Positions 24,561-33,196 of a stretch of 64,000 nt of DNA are shown here, piece after piece; the first letter of the stretch is position 1, and each line of letters opens with the position of its first letter. This stretch comes from Lancefieldella sp. Marseille-Q7238 (GTDB lineage: Bacteria; Actinomycetota; Coriobacteriia; Coriobacteriales; Atopobiaceae), in NCBI RefSeq assembly GCF_949152215.1, contig NZ_OX424407.1, positions 1,244,530 through 1,308,529 of the forward strand, written 5' to 3'. The notes beneath the pieces are model-generated. The model was not told where the DNA came from. It worked only from the letters and a program-made list of their open reading frames with translations, and ran no database searches. The position numbers and the translations under genes are program-made.

Positions 24561-26819
24561 TTATGCTCCAGAAGTATTGTCCACTAGTTTTTGCAGCTCC
24601 TTCGCACACCTCTCTAGATATTTGGCTGCCTTGGTCATCGATTTGATTGACTTCTGGTTGCCCTCTTTGCCCTTCGCCTTTTCCGTCTCAATGTCTTCGA
24701 GGCACTTGTTGCGGACTCGCTCGCTATGGTCTTTCGCGCGAAGCATGAACGCGCTTGTTGAGTCGTCTGCATTAGGGAGCTGTTGGCAGACCGTGAGCAG
24801 CTGCGCGCACTGGCTCAGGGTATATTGCTCTGCATGTTCACCGAGGCTGCTGACAAGCGCGGCACCGCCTGTGGTAGCCATGCCCAGCAGGGCTCCGCCT
24901 CCGGTGATTATCGCCGTGCCGCCCGCCATTCCCAAGCCGCCCGCAGCAAGCGATCCGCCGCCGACAGCGGCAAGGCTCGCGCTGGTGAGGGCCGCGCCAG
25001 ATAGGCCTGCAACTGCCTCTCCGGCAATCACGGGCGCGATGATCGGGGCGAGAACATACGCGACCCCCGCTGTTGCAATGCCAATCGCAACTGTGCCACC
25101 TGCAACAATCGCCGTCTTGGTCCTGCTGCCGGTAAGCAAGCCAGTAAAGCGCTTGTAGGTTTTCTTCACCTCATCGATCTTTTTCTTGTCGATGACGCCC
25201 TGCGTATCGGGGAAGTCTTTCCCTGCGTAGTCGTTCTTGTATTTGACGCCCTCCAGGCGGTCTTTCCAGCCGTCATCGAAGGGATAGTAAGGTTTGAAGA
25301 GACATAGCTCCAGGGCAAGCAGCGTTGGCCACGAGGAGGCGTTCGCGTCGGAAACTTTCTGTATCTCTTCCGCTGCGTCTTTCTCGTCGAGGAAGTACGT
25401 CGCTGCATTGCAGCCCATCTGGTCTGCCTGCCTGGTCTTGAACTCTTCAAGCCAGGTGCTCTTCGCAGCTCTGTGCTTGTCGTTCTTGGTGAGTTCGATG
25501 TCCTTTTTAACGGCGATGACCTGATAGGAGAACAGAAGGTGCGCCTCCCGGTCATTCAGTCTGAACAGAGCGAAGTCCTCCGCAAACGCATTCATCTCCT
25601 CAGCGCGCTTATTGAGATAGTCCTTCAAGTCCTCGACGATGTACTTAGAGTCGCTTGCAATGTCCACCGCCATTCGGCCAATGCCGACGAAATTCAGGTT
25701 GAGCAATACGCCGCCTGCAAACTTCTTGCGATCGCCCTTGGATGTTGCGGCGGCTTTGCCTACAGCAATTCCCAAGTTGGTGAGGACAAACACGGAACTC
25801 GATATGGTGAGCATGCGAATAAGAGAGCGATCGTCGGTTGGAATCACCCTCTTCACGTCTATGCGCTCAAGGTCCTTAAGCGACTGCACGTCGTTACGTG
25901 AGAGCTCGTCCTTCAGGCGGCTTAGGAAGTAATAGCCCCTGACAAGGCACTCGTTCGCTATGACAGATTTTGCCTGTGAAAGCGCCTGGTCGATAACTCC
26001 AAGCTCGGTTCTAAAGTCGATGCGGATGGGGTTGCCGTCTTCGTCGCGAACCAGCGTGCCGTTGAACAGCTTCGAGATCCACTTGGAGAAGGCGTTGTCT
26101 GCACCTTCTTTCTTGAAGACGGGAAGTGCCGAGAGTTCTTTTAGAAATGAAAGGATGGGGCCAGGTATGCCGGTGCCCTCGCCCAATGCCCCGCTCGATC
26201 CCGCCATGTCGCTCACCAGGTGCATCGCCCAGATAATCGCCCCGTAGAACAATTTCTCAGGGAAAGTCTGTCCTATGAGGGCGTCTGCGGGGAGGTCGAG
26301 TATCACGAAGGCACCGTCGGTGTCGGTGCCGTAACCCTTGCCTGTGAACTGGGTGAGTATCGACATGAGAAGGCCAGCAGGTGAGAGGTGGTGGGCAAAG
26401 TCCCTCAGGTGATGCTGGAGACCTCCGCCGAACTCGGGGGTCAGTCTGTCACTTGCAAGAGGAAACATATCCTCAAGAAAACGGATAGCGTCTTTCAGGT
26501 CTTTTCCGTCCGGCTTGAACCCCGCGCCCTTTGCGACATCGAGGACGAAGCTCCCCACCTTGTCCTTGCCCCACGTGTGAGCATCGGACAGGTCGAATTG
26601 CTTCTGCCAGAAAATGTTGAGCACGCCTGTCGAAGCGCCTATGGCCGCAGCGGCGATGTAGTCTGCTCGCTCTGCCTTATCGATATTCTCGTCGAACTCG
26701 ATGCAGATGGGCTCGTCTTGACCTTGAGCGTCGGAATCTTCCATTGTACCAGGTGGAAGTGCTGGCATTTCCTCGAAGGAGAACTGAACTTCGGGTCTGT
26801 CTTCATCGTTAACGTGCAT
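24561..26819 (-). CDS. Unrecognised 752-residue protein with glycine-rich membrane segment
   Basis: The ATG at 26819 follows AGGAG. The N-terminal 60 residues are acidic. Possible membrane-interacting helices follow (about 60-75, 190-210 and 330-355). A long Gly/Ala-rich stretch at about 568-660 (repeats such as GGGSLAAGGLGMAGG) resembles glycine-zipper or pore-forming segments. The C-terminal 90 residues are charged and predicted helical. No ATP-binding or nuclease motif is visible. With its membrane-anchored neighbour it forms a compact two-gene unit inside a defence-rich island. A membrane-damaging defence effector is one possibility, unproven. Confidence 0.65.
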   Translation of the reverse strand: MHVNDEDRPEVQFSFEEMPALPPGTMEDSDAQGQDEPICIEFDENIDKAERADYIAAAAIGASTGVLNIFWQKQFDLSDAHTWGKDKVGSFVLDVAKGAGFKPDGKDLKDAIRFLEDMFPLASDRLTPEFGGGLQHHLRDFAHHLSPAGLLMSILTQFTGKGYGTDTDGAFVILDLPADALIGQTFPEKLFYGAIIWAMHLVSDMAGSSGALGEGTGIPGPILSFLKELSALPVFKKEGADNAFSKWISKLFNGTLVRDEDGNPIRIDFRTELGVIDQALSQAKSVIANECLVRGYYFLSRLKDELSRNDVQSLKDLERIDVKRVIPTDDRSLIRMLTISSSVFVLTNLGIAVGKAAATSKGDRKKFAGGVLLNLNFVGIGRMAVDIASDSKYIVEDLKDYLNKRAEEMNAFAEDFALFRLNDREAHLLFSYQVIAVKKDIELTKNDKHRAAKSTWLEEFKTRQADQMGCNAATYFLDEKDAAEEIQKVSDANASSWPTLLALELCLFKPYYPFDDGWKDRLEGVKYKNDYAGKDFPDTQGVIDKKKIDEVKKTYKRFTGLLTGSRTKTAIVAGGTVAIGIATAGVAYVLAPIIAPVIAGEAVAGLSGAALTSASLAAVGGGSLAAGGLGMAGGTAIITGGGALLGMATTGGAALVSSLGEHAEQYTLSQCAQLLTVCQQLPNADDSTSAFMLRAKDHSERVRNKCLEDIETEKAKGKEGNQKSIKSMTKAAKYLERCAKELQKLVDNTSGA

Positions 26820-26890
26820 GGTGACTCCTGATAGACGTGCTTTGCTTCAGGAGACATTATTGCATTTGTAATGTCAGACTATGCGTACTT

Positions 26891-27465
26891 TTAGGTAGGT
26901 GGATTCTCGCTGAACCTGTCATCAGCATCTTCTTTACCGGCATATGCTATCTCTGATAAATCCTTCACAAGCTCATACGTTGCAGGGTCAAAGCCCATCA
27001 GGCGGCAGATTTCGGCTTCCATATCGACGCCGTCTTCGCCATCGCCTTTGAGTACGCTGAGTGTTCGATGTGCCGAGACCGCCTGAGCAAACAGACCGTC
27101 GGCGATGCGGGAGGCCCAGACGAGGCGGTTGCAGTTCACGAGGCCGTCTCCTATGCGAAGGAGCGCGAGCTCGCCGTCCATCGTCACCATGGAGAGCTGC
27201 GGCACGTCCTCACTGTCCGCCACGACGACGCAGAGCCCGTCGCGCCTGCGGGCTATGGGAGGCCCTCCGGCCCGGCGGGCGCGTCCTGCCCCGGCGCGGG
27301 GTACCAGCGCATGGAGAGGAGCAGCACGCCGCCCTCGCGCATGGGGCCGGAGGGGTCGAGCGATCAGTTGGTGACGACGTTGCCTCGGTACGTGCTCGTG
27401 TCGGTGAGGTTGGCGGTGTCGAACGCGTCCGTGCGCCCGTCCTGGTAGTAGGTCTTCACGATCAT
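26891..27465 (-). pseudogene. Mobile-element hypothetical protein, broken by a stop and a frameshift
   Basis: From ATG 27465 the frame MIVKTYYQDGRTDAFDTANLTDT reads to an in-frame TGA at 27364-27366. It continues as SLDPSGPMREGGVLLLSMRWYPAPGQDAPAG, then shifts frame to ARRRDGLCVVVADSEDVPQL...DRFSENPPT. The joined product would be about 190 residues. It overlaps the 3' end of the relaxase pseudogene by 4 bp, showing it was the next gene of the mobilization operon. Its function is unknown to me. Confidence 0.6.
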
Positions 27466-28650
27466 CGCTGGGTTTCCCTTCCGTCATCGTGCTGGCGTTC
27501 GCGATGGTGCTCACTTGCGTGCTCTACGGTGTTGCTGTGCTGCGCGCTTGCGCCTTGGGTGCGGGAGAAGGACCTCGACGGTCTCGGCGCATGGTGCCGC
27601 CCTGCGCCACCCTCCTCGAGAATGCCGAGTTTATGTACGTAGGCTGCCATCTCGGAGTTGCCTGCGCCCCTGGCGGCGAGGTCCGCTGTCGTGCGAATGC
27701 GGTTGCCCTTGAGCCATGTGAGCGCCTCCGAGAACCTCTCTAGCTCGGAGAGGTCGCTGAGCTCCACGGCGGAGCGCGCGAGCTCCGCGACCCTGCGCTC
27801 GCTCGCGTCTGCGAGATGTCCCGCCGCTCCAAGTGAGAAGCCGTGCATGAGCGACTCGCGACCGTAGCCGAGCCCCAGGCTCTCGCCAGAGACGCGCCAG
27901 GTGGGGTGCCCGGAAAGCGAGAAGACCCAGTCGCGGCGCCGCGCCTTGGCGGAGTTGTCCTCGACCTCCACGCCCAGGCTCCTGAGGAGCCCCTTGAACT
28001 CGTTCTCGCTCCTCGTGACGGAGCGCGTCACGCGGATGTGCGCGCGAATGTCCGCCACCCATGAGTAGCCGCCCTTCTCGGCGATCTCTCGCTCCGCGCG
28101 GCGCACGCGCTCCGCCTGCAGCGTGCGAGGACGCACGCGACCGCGCGCGGATGCCCTCTCCTCGGCGCTGTCGAAGTCCGAGAGACCGCGCTCCTTGGCC
28201 ATGCGCTGCAGGGAGTGCTTGAGCTCCTTGGGGTCGGGGTCCTGGAGGCGCCGTCCCGTGACGATGTTGGTGTTGTTCACGACCACGTGGGCGTGCGGGA
28301 TGCACCCGGCGTTGTCGTCGTGGTAGACGATGTCCACCTCGAAGTCGGCAAAGTGTTCGCGCGCCCAGGCGACCGCGAGCTCGTGGAGGTCGTCCAGGCC
28401 CACGTGGTCCTTGGGGTCTGGCTAGAGCACGTAGTGCTTGTAGGTACGGCAGGGTCTGCCTCCCCAGGGCGTGTCGTTTCGCCAGCGTGAGCGGGTGTCG
28501 TCCATCGCCGCCGCCCAGTCGAAGGCGACGCCCTCGCGCTCAGGAACGTCGAGGTTCAGGTAGTCGGCGGCGAGCCCGTCCGTCCTTGGTGAGGTAGCGG
28601 TAGGCGCTCCTGCAGGACGTGTGGCCGGATATGGGCTTGAGCAGCGGCAT
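27462..28650 (-). pseudogene. Relaxase (mobilization protein), disabled
   Basis: The metal-binding motif HDDNAGCIPHAHVVVNNTN identifies a Rep/Mob-type relaxase that would nick oriT and lead plasmid or IME transfer. The gene starts at ATG 28650 (MPLLKPISGHTSCRSAYRYLTKDG) and shifts frame near 28580. It then reads GLAADYLNLDVPEREGVAFDW to an in-frame TAG at 28422-28424 (KHYVL-stop-PDPKDH) and continues for 313 codons to the end. The last part alone has the motif but lacks the N-terminal catalytic region. It is a remnant unless both lesions are bypassed. Confidence 0.8.
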
Positions 28651-28660
28651 GGGCAGTCAC

Positions 28661-29061
28661 CTAGAGAAAGAGCAGGCGCGACTCCGCCATCTCGCGGACG
28701 GGCGTGGCGAGCTCGTGCGTCCTCTCACGCAGGCGCTCCAGCTGTCGCTCGACCGAGGAGAGCTCCTCCAGGACATCGGATGCGTCCATGGCATCGCGTC
28801 TGAGGTAGTAGGCGATGCGGTTCAGGGCGTAGGTGGCCTGGTTCTGCTGGTAGTCCCACTGGTTGAGCTCGCGGTAGAGGCGGTTTGTGCAGGCGAGGTC
28901 GAGCACCACGTGGCGCTGCGCTGTGACGTCCTACGCCGGCAGCTGCAGGAGCAGCCTCACGAGCGTGGACGTGGTGATGCACAGAGTGTGGCGAGCGTCT
29001 GCGCGCGCTCGACGTCCGCCTCGCTCACACGAACGTGCAGGTGCCTGTCGAATCTCTCCAC
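28661..29061 (-). pseudogene. MobC-like relaxosome accessory protein, disabled
   Basis: GTG 29061 (GGGGGG upstream) opens RFDRHLHVRVSEADVERAQTLA. The frame shifts near 28985 to TTSTLVRLLLQLPA, meets TAG at 28931-28933, and continues DVTAQRHVVLDLACTNRLYRELNQWDYQQNQATYALN to TAG 28661. The coiled-coil C-terminus (LEELSSVERQLERLRERTHEL) and its position 10 bp before the relaxase fit MobC, which binds oriT and helps melt it. Confidence 0.65.
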
Positions 29062-29256
29062 GGTTCCCCCCTAGACGCCGAAAGTCGGCGCGTCTTGCCC
29101 GAACGATCGTCCGGGCTTCCCGGGGGCGCGGGGCATCCTCCGCAGGGAGCGTATCGCGTGCGCACGCGCGCGTGCTCCCGTCGCTCGGCATCCGGGTGGG
29201 GCGACGCGCCATCGAAGCGGCAGCGCGATGGGCGCGGCTCCCGATGCCGACAAGCG

Positions 29257-29285
29257 CTATCTCGTGCGTTGTGCGCACAAGATAG
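29257..29285. other. Inverted repeat, candidate oriT
   Basis: CTATCTCGTGCG (29257-29268) and CGCACAAGATAG (29274-29285) are 12-base arms with one mismatch around a 5-base loop. The repeat lies about 200 bp upstream of mobC, where the nic-proximal inverted repeat of oriT is expected, and is followed by GCTGCTTGC. The surrounding 29062-29389 spacer is GC-rich with no credible gene. Confidence 0.55.
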
Positions 29286-29389
29286 GCTGCTTGCTTAGAG
29301 GGAATGAAATTGGAGATAAACGCTCACGCCGATAAGGTAGGCGATGCGCTTCTTGATAGCTAAAATATCTCTAGGAAGTTAGAGTCGTT

Positions 29390-30997
29390 TTGTTCGGAGT
29401 GCCTGTGTCTAACCATCAAGGTGTTGTTTATACGCGAAGCTGGGTTGCCGAGCTTGTTCTTGATATTGCTGGCTACACAAAAGACAAGCCATTGTGGCGC
29501 CAAATAATTATCGAGCCATCTTGTGGTGGGGGATCATTCCTAAAGCCAATCGTTGAGCGTCTGTCTTACGCGGCTATTCGCGACGACCGCTTTGATGCGG
29601 ATAACTTATATAGCGCATTGTCGAGTTATGACCTTGATGAGAACTCTGTGCGCAAAAGCCGAATGCTTGTCGTTGAAGTGCTTGTTGCAAACGGAATGGA
29701 GCCATTTGATGCACAGGCATTATCAGAGGTATGGATCAAACACGGTGACTATCTATTAGCAGATGGCCTGAAATGTGACTACTGCGTTGGTAATCCGCCA
29801 TATCTAAGAGCTACAAACATAAATCAGAAGTCGCGAGAATTGTATTGCGCACGTTTTTCAACTATGACAAAAGGCTGCGATCTTTTTGTGGCCTTCATTC
29901 AGCATGGACTTGAGGCACTGAATGACGATGGAGCTCTTTGTTTTATATGCGCGGATCGCTGGATGCAAAATCAATATGGACGGAATCTTAGAGGCTTTAT
30001 TTCCCATGGCTACCATTTAGATAAAATTATTCGAATGTACGATGTCGACGCATTTGAGGAAAATGTTTCTGCTTATCCTTCGATTACGCGTATCGATCGA
30101 GGTTCCGGGAATGTTTTATACGCGAACTGCAACCATGAATTTGGGCCACAGAACGTTAAAGAGCTCAAGGAGTGGATGACTTCGCATAAAGATGACTATC
30201 AATGTGCGACATTCAGCGCCACTGCCTTCGAGCCTCTGGGCGATGACTCGATTATTCCGTTGGCGGCGCCTGATCGTATCAAGCTAGTCACCTCCTTGCT
30301 GCGAAAGCTCCCATCACTTGAGGAGACAAACGTAAAGATTGGCATAGGATTGGCGACGGGTAGGGACTCCGTATTTCTTACGGATCAAGAAGGGATTGTT
30401 GAAACCGAGCGGATGCTGCCTGCATTTAATATGCGGGATTGGCGCAGGGGGCGTCGAGAGCGGCGGCTCTGGTTAATCAATCCCTGGGAGAAAGACAATA
30501 GCTTAATTAATTTAGATGAATGGCCTCTTACAAAAGCATATTTTTCACGGCACAAAGCAGAGCTTGATCAGAGGCACATAGCACGCAAAGATCCATCTGC
30601 CTGGTACCGTACGATTGACAAGCCAAACGGAAATCTATTCGGCGAGCCGATGCTTCTCTTTCCGGATATGGCGGCAAAAGCTGAGCCAATCTATAGTGAC
30701 GGGTCAAAATATCCTTGTCATAACTGCTACTGGATAGTTTCTAAATCATGGGACTTGGCTGTACTTGGCGGCCTACTTATGAGCGACATAGCCGAGGCTT
30801 TTGTCGATGCACTAGGCGTCAAAATGAGGGGTGGCACACTTCGATTCCAAGCTCAGTATCTGAGGCTTATTCATGTGCCATGGCCTTCTGAGATTCCGGA
30901 AGAAGTTCAACATCGTCTAAAAGAAGCGTTTATTTCCGGAGACAGAATCCAAGCGAATTCAGCGGCAAGGGCTGCTTATCAGTTAGGAGAGATATGA
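29390..30997 (+). CDS. N6-adenine DNA methyltransferase of a PaeR7I/XhoI-type system
   Basis: A class I adenine methyltransferase of about 530 residues. The SAM-binding motif is IIIEPSCGGGSF (about residue 40) and the catalytic motif is NPPY (about 133), followed by a large target-recognition region. It should methylate and protect the site cut by the restriction enzyme encoded next, with which it overlaps by 4 bp. Start choice is open: TTG 29390 has AGGAAG at long spacing, while GTG 29405 has GGAG five bases upstream. It is more AT-rich than the mobilization genes before it. Confidence 0.87.
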   Translation: MFGVPVSNHQGVVYTRSWVAELVLDIAGYTKDKPLWRQIIIEPSCGGGSFLKPIVERLSYAAIRDDRFDADNLYSALSSYDLDENSVRKSRMLVVEVLVANGMEPFDAQALSEVWIKHGDYLLADGLKCDYCVGNPPYLRATNINQKSRELYCARFSTMTKGCDLFVAFIQHGLEALNDDGALCFICADRWMQNQYGRNLRGFISHGYHLDKIIRMYDVDAFEENVSAYPSITRIDRGSGNVLYANCNHEFGPQNVKELKEWMTSHKDDYQCATFSATAFEPLGDDSIIPLAAPDRIKLVTSLLRKLPSLEETNVKIGIGLATGRDSVFLTDQEGIVETERMLPAFNMRDWRRGRRERRLWLINPWEKDNSLINLDEWPLTKAYFSRHKAELDQRHIARKDPSAWYRTIDKPNGNLFGEPMLLFPDMAAKAEPIYSDGSKYPCHNCYWIVSKSWDLAVLGGLLMSDIAEAFVDALGVKMRGGTLRFQAQYLRLIHVPWPSEIPEEVQHRLKEAFISGDRIQANSAARAAYQLGEI

Positions 30998-31695
30998 GAA
31001 GACGTATGCAAGAGGCTCTCTTAGAAATGTACAGAAACCTTGATTCTGCTGCCGAGCGGCAGGAGTTGCGAGGGGTGCATGATCAAGGAGAGCGAAGTAA
31101 GGTAACTTCAGGACATCATTTGGATGTCGTAGCAGATGCAATAAGGGAAGATTTGATTGCAGAAGGCTACAACCAAAACGAGGTCTATTACAAAGATGGA
31201 TGTTTGCGCGTTCCCGGCTGGTTTCGACCATCAAAAGATTGGGATCTCCTGGCTTTTGATGACGGTGATCTCTTGGGGATTGTTGAGCTCAAGAGTATCA
31301 ACAGTTCATTTGGTAACAATGCAAATAATCGTTCAGAAGAGGTGCTGGGGAGTGCAGTTGACGCTCTGAGCGCAATTAAATATGACCTGATTCCATCCAC
31401 TACCACACCACCAGTGCTTGGATATGTTCTGGTGGTGCGCATGAATGATAAAAGCACTAGTACAACCAGAATCAGAGAGACCGTATATCCCATTGATCAG
31501 ATTTTTGAAAATACGTCCTATTTGCAGCGACTGACGATTCTATGTCATCGCCTTCTTGCGGAACGTCTTTATCAGGCTGTGTGGATAGTGGGTGTGGATC
31601 CCGATTCTGGTGAGATATATGAGCCCGATCGAGATTTAACGTACGAGAAGTTTTTAAGAACGTTAGCCGTTCAGCTCGATATTCATCGCGCTTAG
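30994..31695 (+). CDS. PaeR7I/XhoI-family type II restriction endonuclease
   Basis: The segment VPGWFRPSKDWDLLAFDDGDLLGIVELKSINSSFGNNANNRSEE matches the catalytic core known from PaeR7I and XhoI: PD-(D/E)xK-type Asp, then ELK, then the SFGNN-NNR-EE block. Family members cut CTCGAG, so this enzyme probably does too. At 233 residues the length is near that of PaeR7I. It overlaps the methyltransferase by 4 bp. Both genes appear intact. Confidence 0.88.
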   Translation: MRRRMQEALLEMYRNLDSAAERQELRGVHDQGERSKVTSGHHLDVVADAIREDLIAEGYNQNEVYYKDGCLRVPGWFRPSKDWDLLAFDDGDLLGIVELKSINSSFGNNANNRSEEVLGSAVDALSAIKYDLIPSTTTPPVLGYVLVVRMNDKSTSTTRIRETVYPIDQIFENTSYLQRLTILCHRLLAERLYQAVWIVGVDPDSGEIYEPDRDLTYEKFLRTLAVQLDIHRA

Positions 31696-31776
31696 AAAGT
31701 ACCGAGAAGAGTTTGGCGTCAAGATACGCCTGGTCATAAAATCCGAGCTTTGCTATGGGGCTTGGGCCAAGAATGA

Positions 31777-31912
31777 TGCCCCGAGCCCGAAGGCCGGGGC
31801 AGCCGCTTTAGAACCATCTTCTTTCGTTGAGGGCGTTCTTGCGGTGGCAAAGAATGGCCTTCTCGGGGCCGTCACCAAGAGACACACGATGCCGGTGGTG
31901 TCGTAAAAGATG
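31777..31912. pseudogene. Remnant of a second YraN-like gene plus a shared hairpin word
   Basis: On the minus strand, 31810-31912 encodes DGPEKAILCHRKNALNERRWF after a frame break. This matches the C-terminus of the intact gene at 35792-36145 (GSEKALLRHRKNVLNERR). Directly next to it, 31777-31809 repeats the 33-base hairpin-forming word found at 34994-35026 with one mismatch. This implies a duplication or a recombination between two element copies. Confidence 0.6.
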
Positions 31913-32012
31913 GCGCAATGACTTGAGCCGTTACGGTAGAAGCCAATAGAGTTGGCGTCGCTCAACTATAATAAGAAGCGCTCTCGTATCCACGTATATC
32001 TAAGGATTTAGT

Positions 32013-32951
32013 ATGTACCCAACATCTCAAAATATCGATTCAGCGTGGAGAGAATGGTACCGGCTCAAGCATAGAGACGCCTATATGAGCAATTCCGGCG
32101 AGTCTTTTGAGGCTTATATCTCCGACGTGTTGGAAAAGCTTTATCCAGATTTCATAGACCCTGATCCAATGGGGCGGTTGGGAGATGGAGGCTGTGATGG
32201 TCTCGCCAACAAAGGTCAACTATTTTTTGCATGCTATGGGCAGCGAGCGCAGGCCAATCAAGACGCTAAGTCAAAAGCAAAAATCCAAAGCGACTTCGAA
32301 CATGCAGTGCAAGGCGCATATAACTTCACTGAGTGGTGCTTTATCACCAATGCGCTGATAGGGCCTACCGCCGCGCAACTTGTCATCGAACTGCAACAAC
32401 AGCATGACTCATCAAGCGTTCGTCCGCTGACGATTCGCGTTATCAAATCCGAGAGTCAATTCTGGGATGAGTTCGTCTCTCTATTAACCCCGCACCAGCT
32501 TGACTCCCTATTTCCAGGCGCACCGCATGCGCAGCATGTGGAGCTGGAAGAATTGGTCGGACTAATCGAATCATTGGGAAATCCGGCCCCTAAGCCCACC
32601 GACCTTAAGCCTGTGTCTAGCAAAAAAATGGACTACAACGACATTCCTAAGACCACAAAAATTGAGCTTAATGAGGGCAGAGAGCTATCTCCAAGAATAG
32701 AGCTGTGGTTCTCCGAGCAACCCGATCCTGAATTGCGCGACAGCAAAGCAGAGGTGTTCCACAACATATACGAGGAGGCTAAAAAGGCCACCAGTGATCC
32801 AGCTGGAATAATGGAGAAAATTTACATTGCGATTGGAGGCAGCGATTTCAGGCTCGACCAGAGCAGGGCAAATGCCGTTTATGCAATCGCAAGCTATTTC
32901 TTCGATAGTTGTGACATTTTCGAAGCGGTCCCCGAGGGAGTCGACTCATGA
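32013..32951 (+). CDS. ABC-3C system protein with restriction-endonuclease-like N-terminus (putative effector)
   Basis: This is the first gene of a three-gene ABC-three-component system, a class of predicted phage-defence conflict systems. Residues 28-80 (SGESFEAYISDVLEKLYP...GDGGCDGLANKGQLFFACYGQR) follow the E-then-GD-x-G-x-DG plus beta-strand pattern of restriction-endonuclease folds, with the usual final Gln/Lys position altered (ACYGQ). The C-terminal 100 residues resemble the ABC-3C-specific C-terminal domain that docks to the partners. It ends in an ATGA overlap with the next gene. Nuclease activity is inference. Confidence 0.72.
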   Translation: MYPTSQNIDSAWREWYRLKHRDAYMSNSGESFEAYISDVLEKLYPDFIDPDPMGRLGDGGCDGLANKGQLFFACYGQRAQANQDAKSKAKIQSDFEHAVQGAYNFTEWCFITNALIGPTAAQLVIELQQQHDSSSVRPLTIRVIKSESQFWDEFVSLLTPHQLDSLFPGAPHAQHVELEELVGLIESLGNPAPKPTDLKPVSSKKMDYNDIPKTTKIELNEGRELSPRIELWFSEQPDPELRDSKAEVFHNIYEEAKKATSDPAGIMEKIYIAIGGSDFRLDQSRANAVYAIASYFFDSCDIFEAVPEGVDS

Positions 32952-33196
32952 TTTTGCCTACTAAGGGGATAAGTCCCGAGAGATCCCTCCTCGGAATCGG
33001 CGGGGACGTACTCGGCATTCTCAAGCGCCCTATGTCAGTTTCTGAGGTCTGGACAATATACAAACGGCAGACAAATCGAGGGCGGCGAGACTTCGTCTCA
33101 TTTGATTGGTTCATTCTCGCCCTAGATTTGCTCTACGCCATCGGTGCAGTGTCGTTGAGCTCAAATGGGAGGCTGGTAAAAAATGCCATTTCTTAA
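32948..33196 (+). CDS. ABC-3C system middle component (MC6 type)
   Basis: A small 82-residue protein with ILPTKGISPERSLLGIGGDVL at its start and SFDWFILALDLLYAIGAVSL near its end. That is the signature pattern of middle component 6, thought to connect the effector to the ATPase. It is coupled by overlap on both sides: 4 bp with the effector and 14 bp with the ATPase. It is too small to be an enzyme. Confidence 0.78.
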   Translation: MILPTKGISPERSLLGIGGDVLGILKRPMSVSEVWTIYKRQTNRGRRDFVSFDWFILALDLLYAIGAVSLSSNGRLVKNAIS

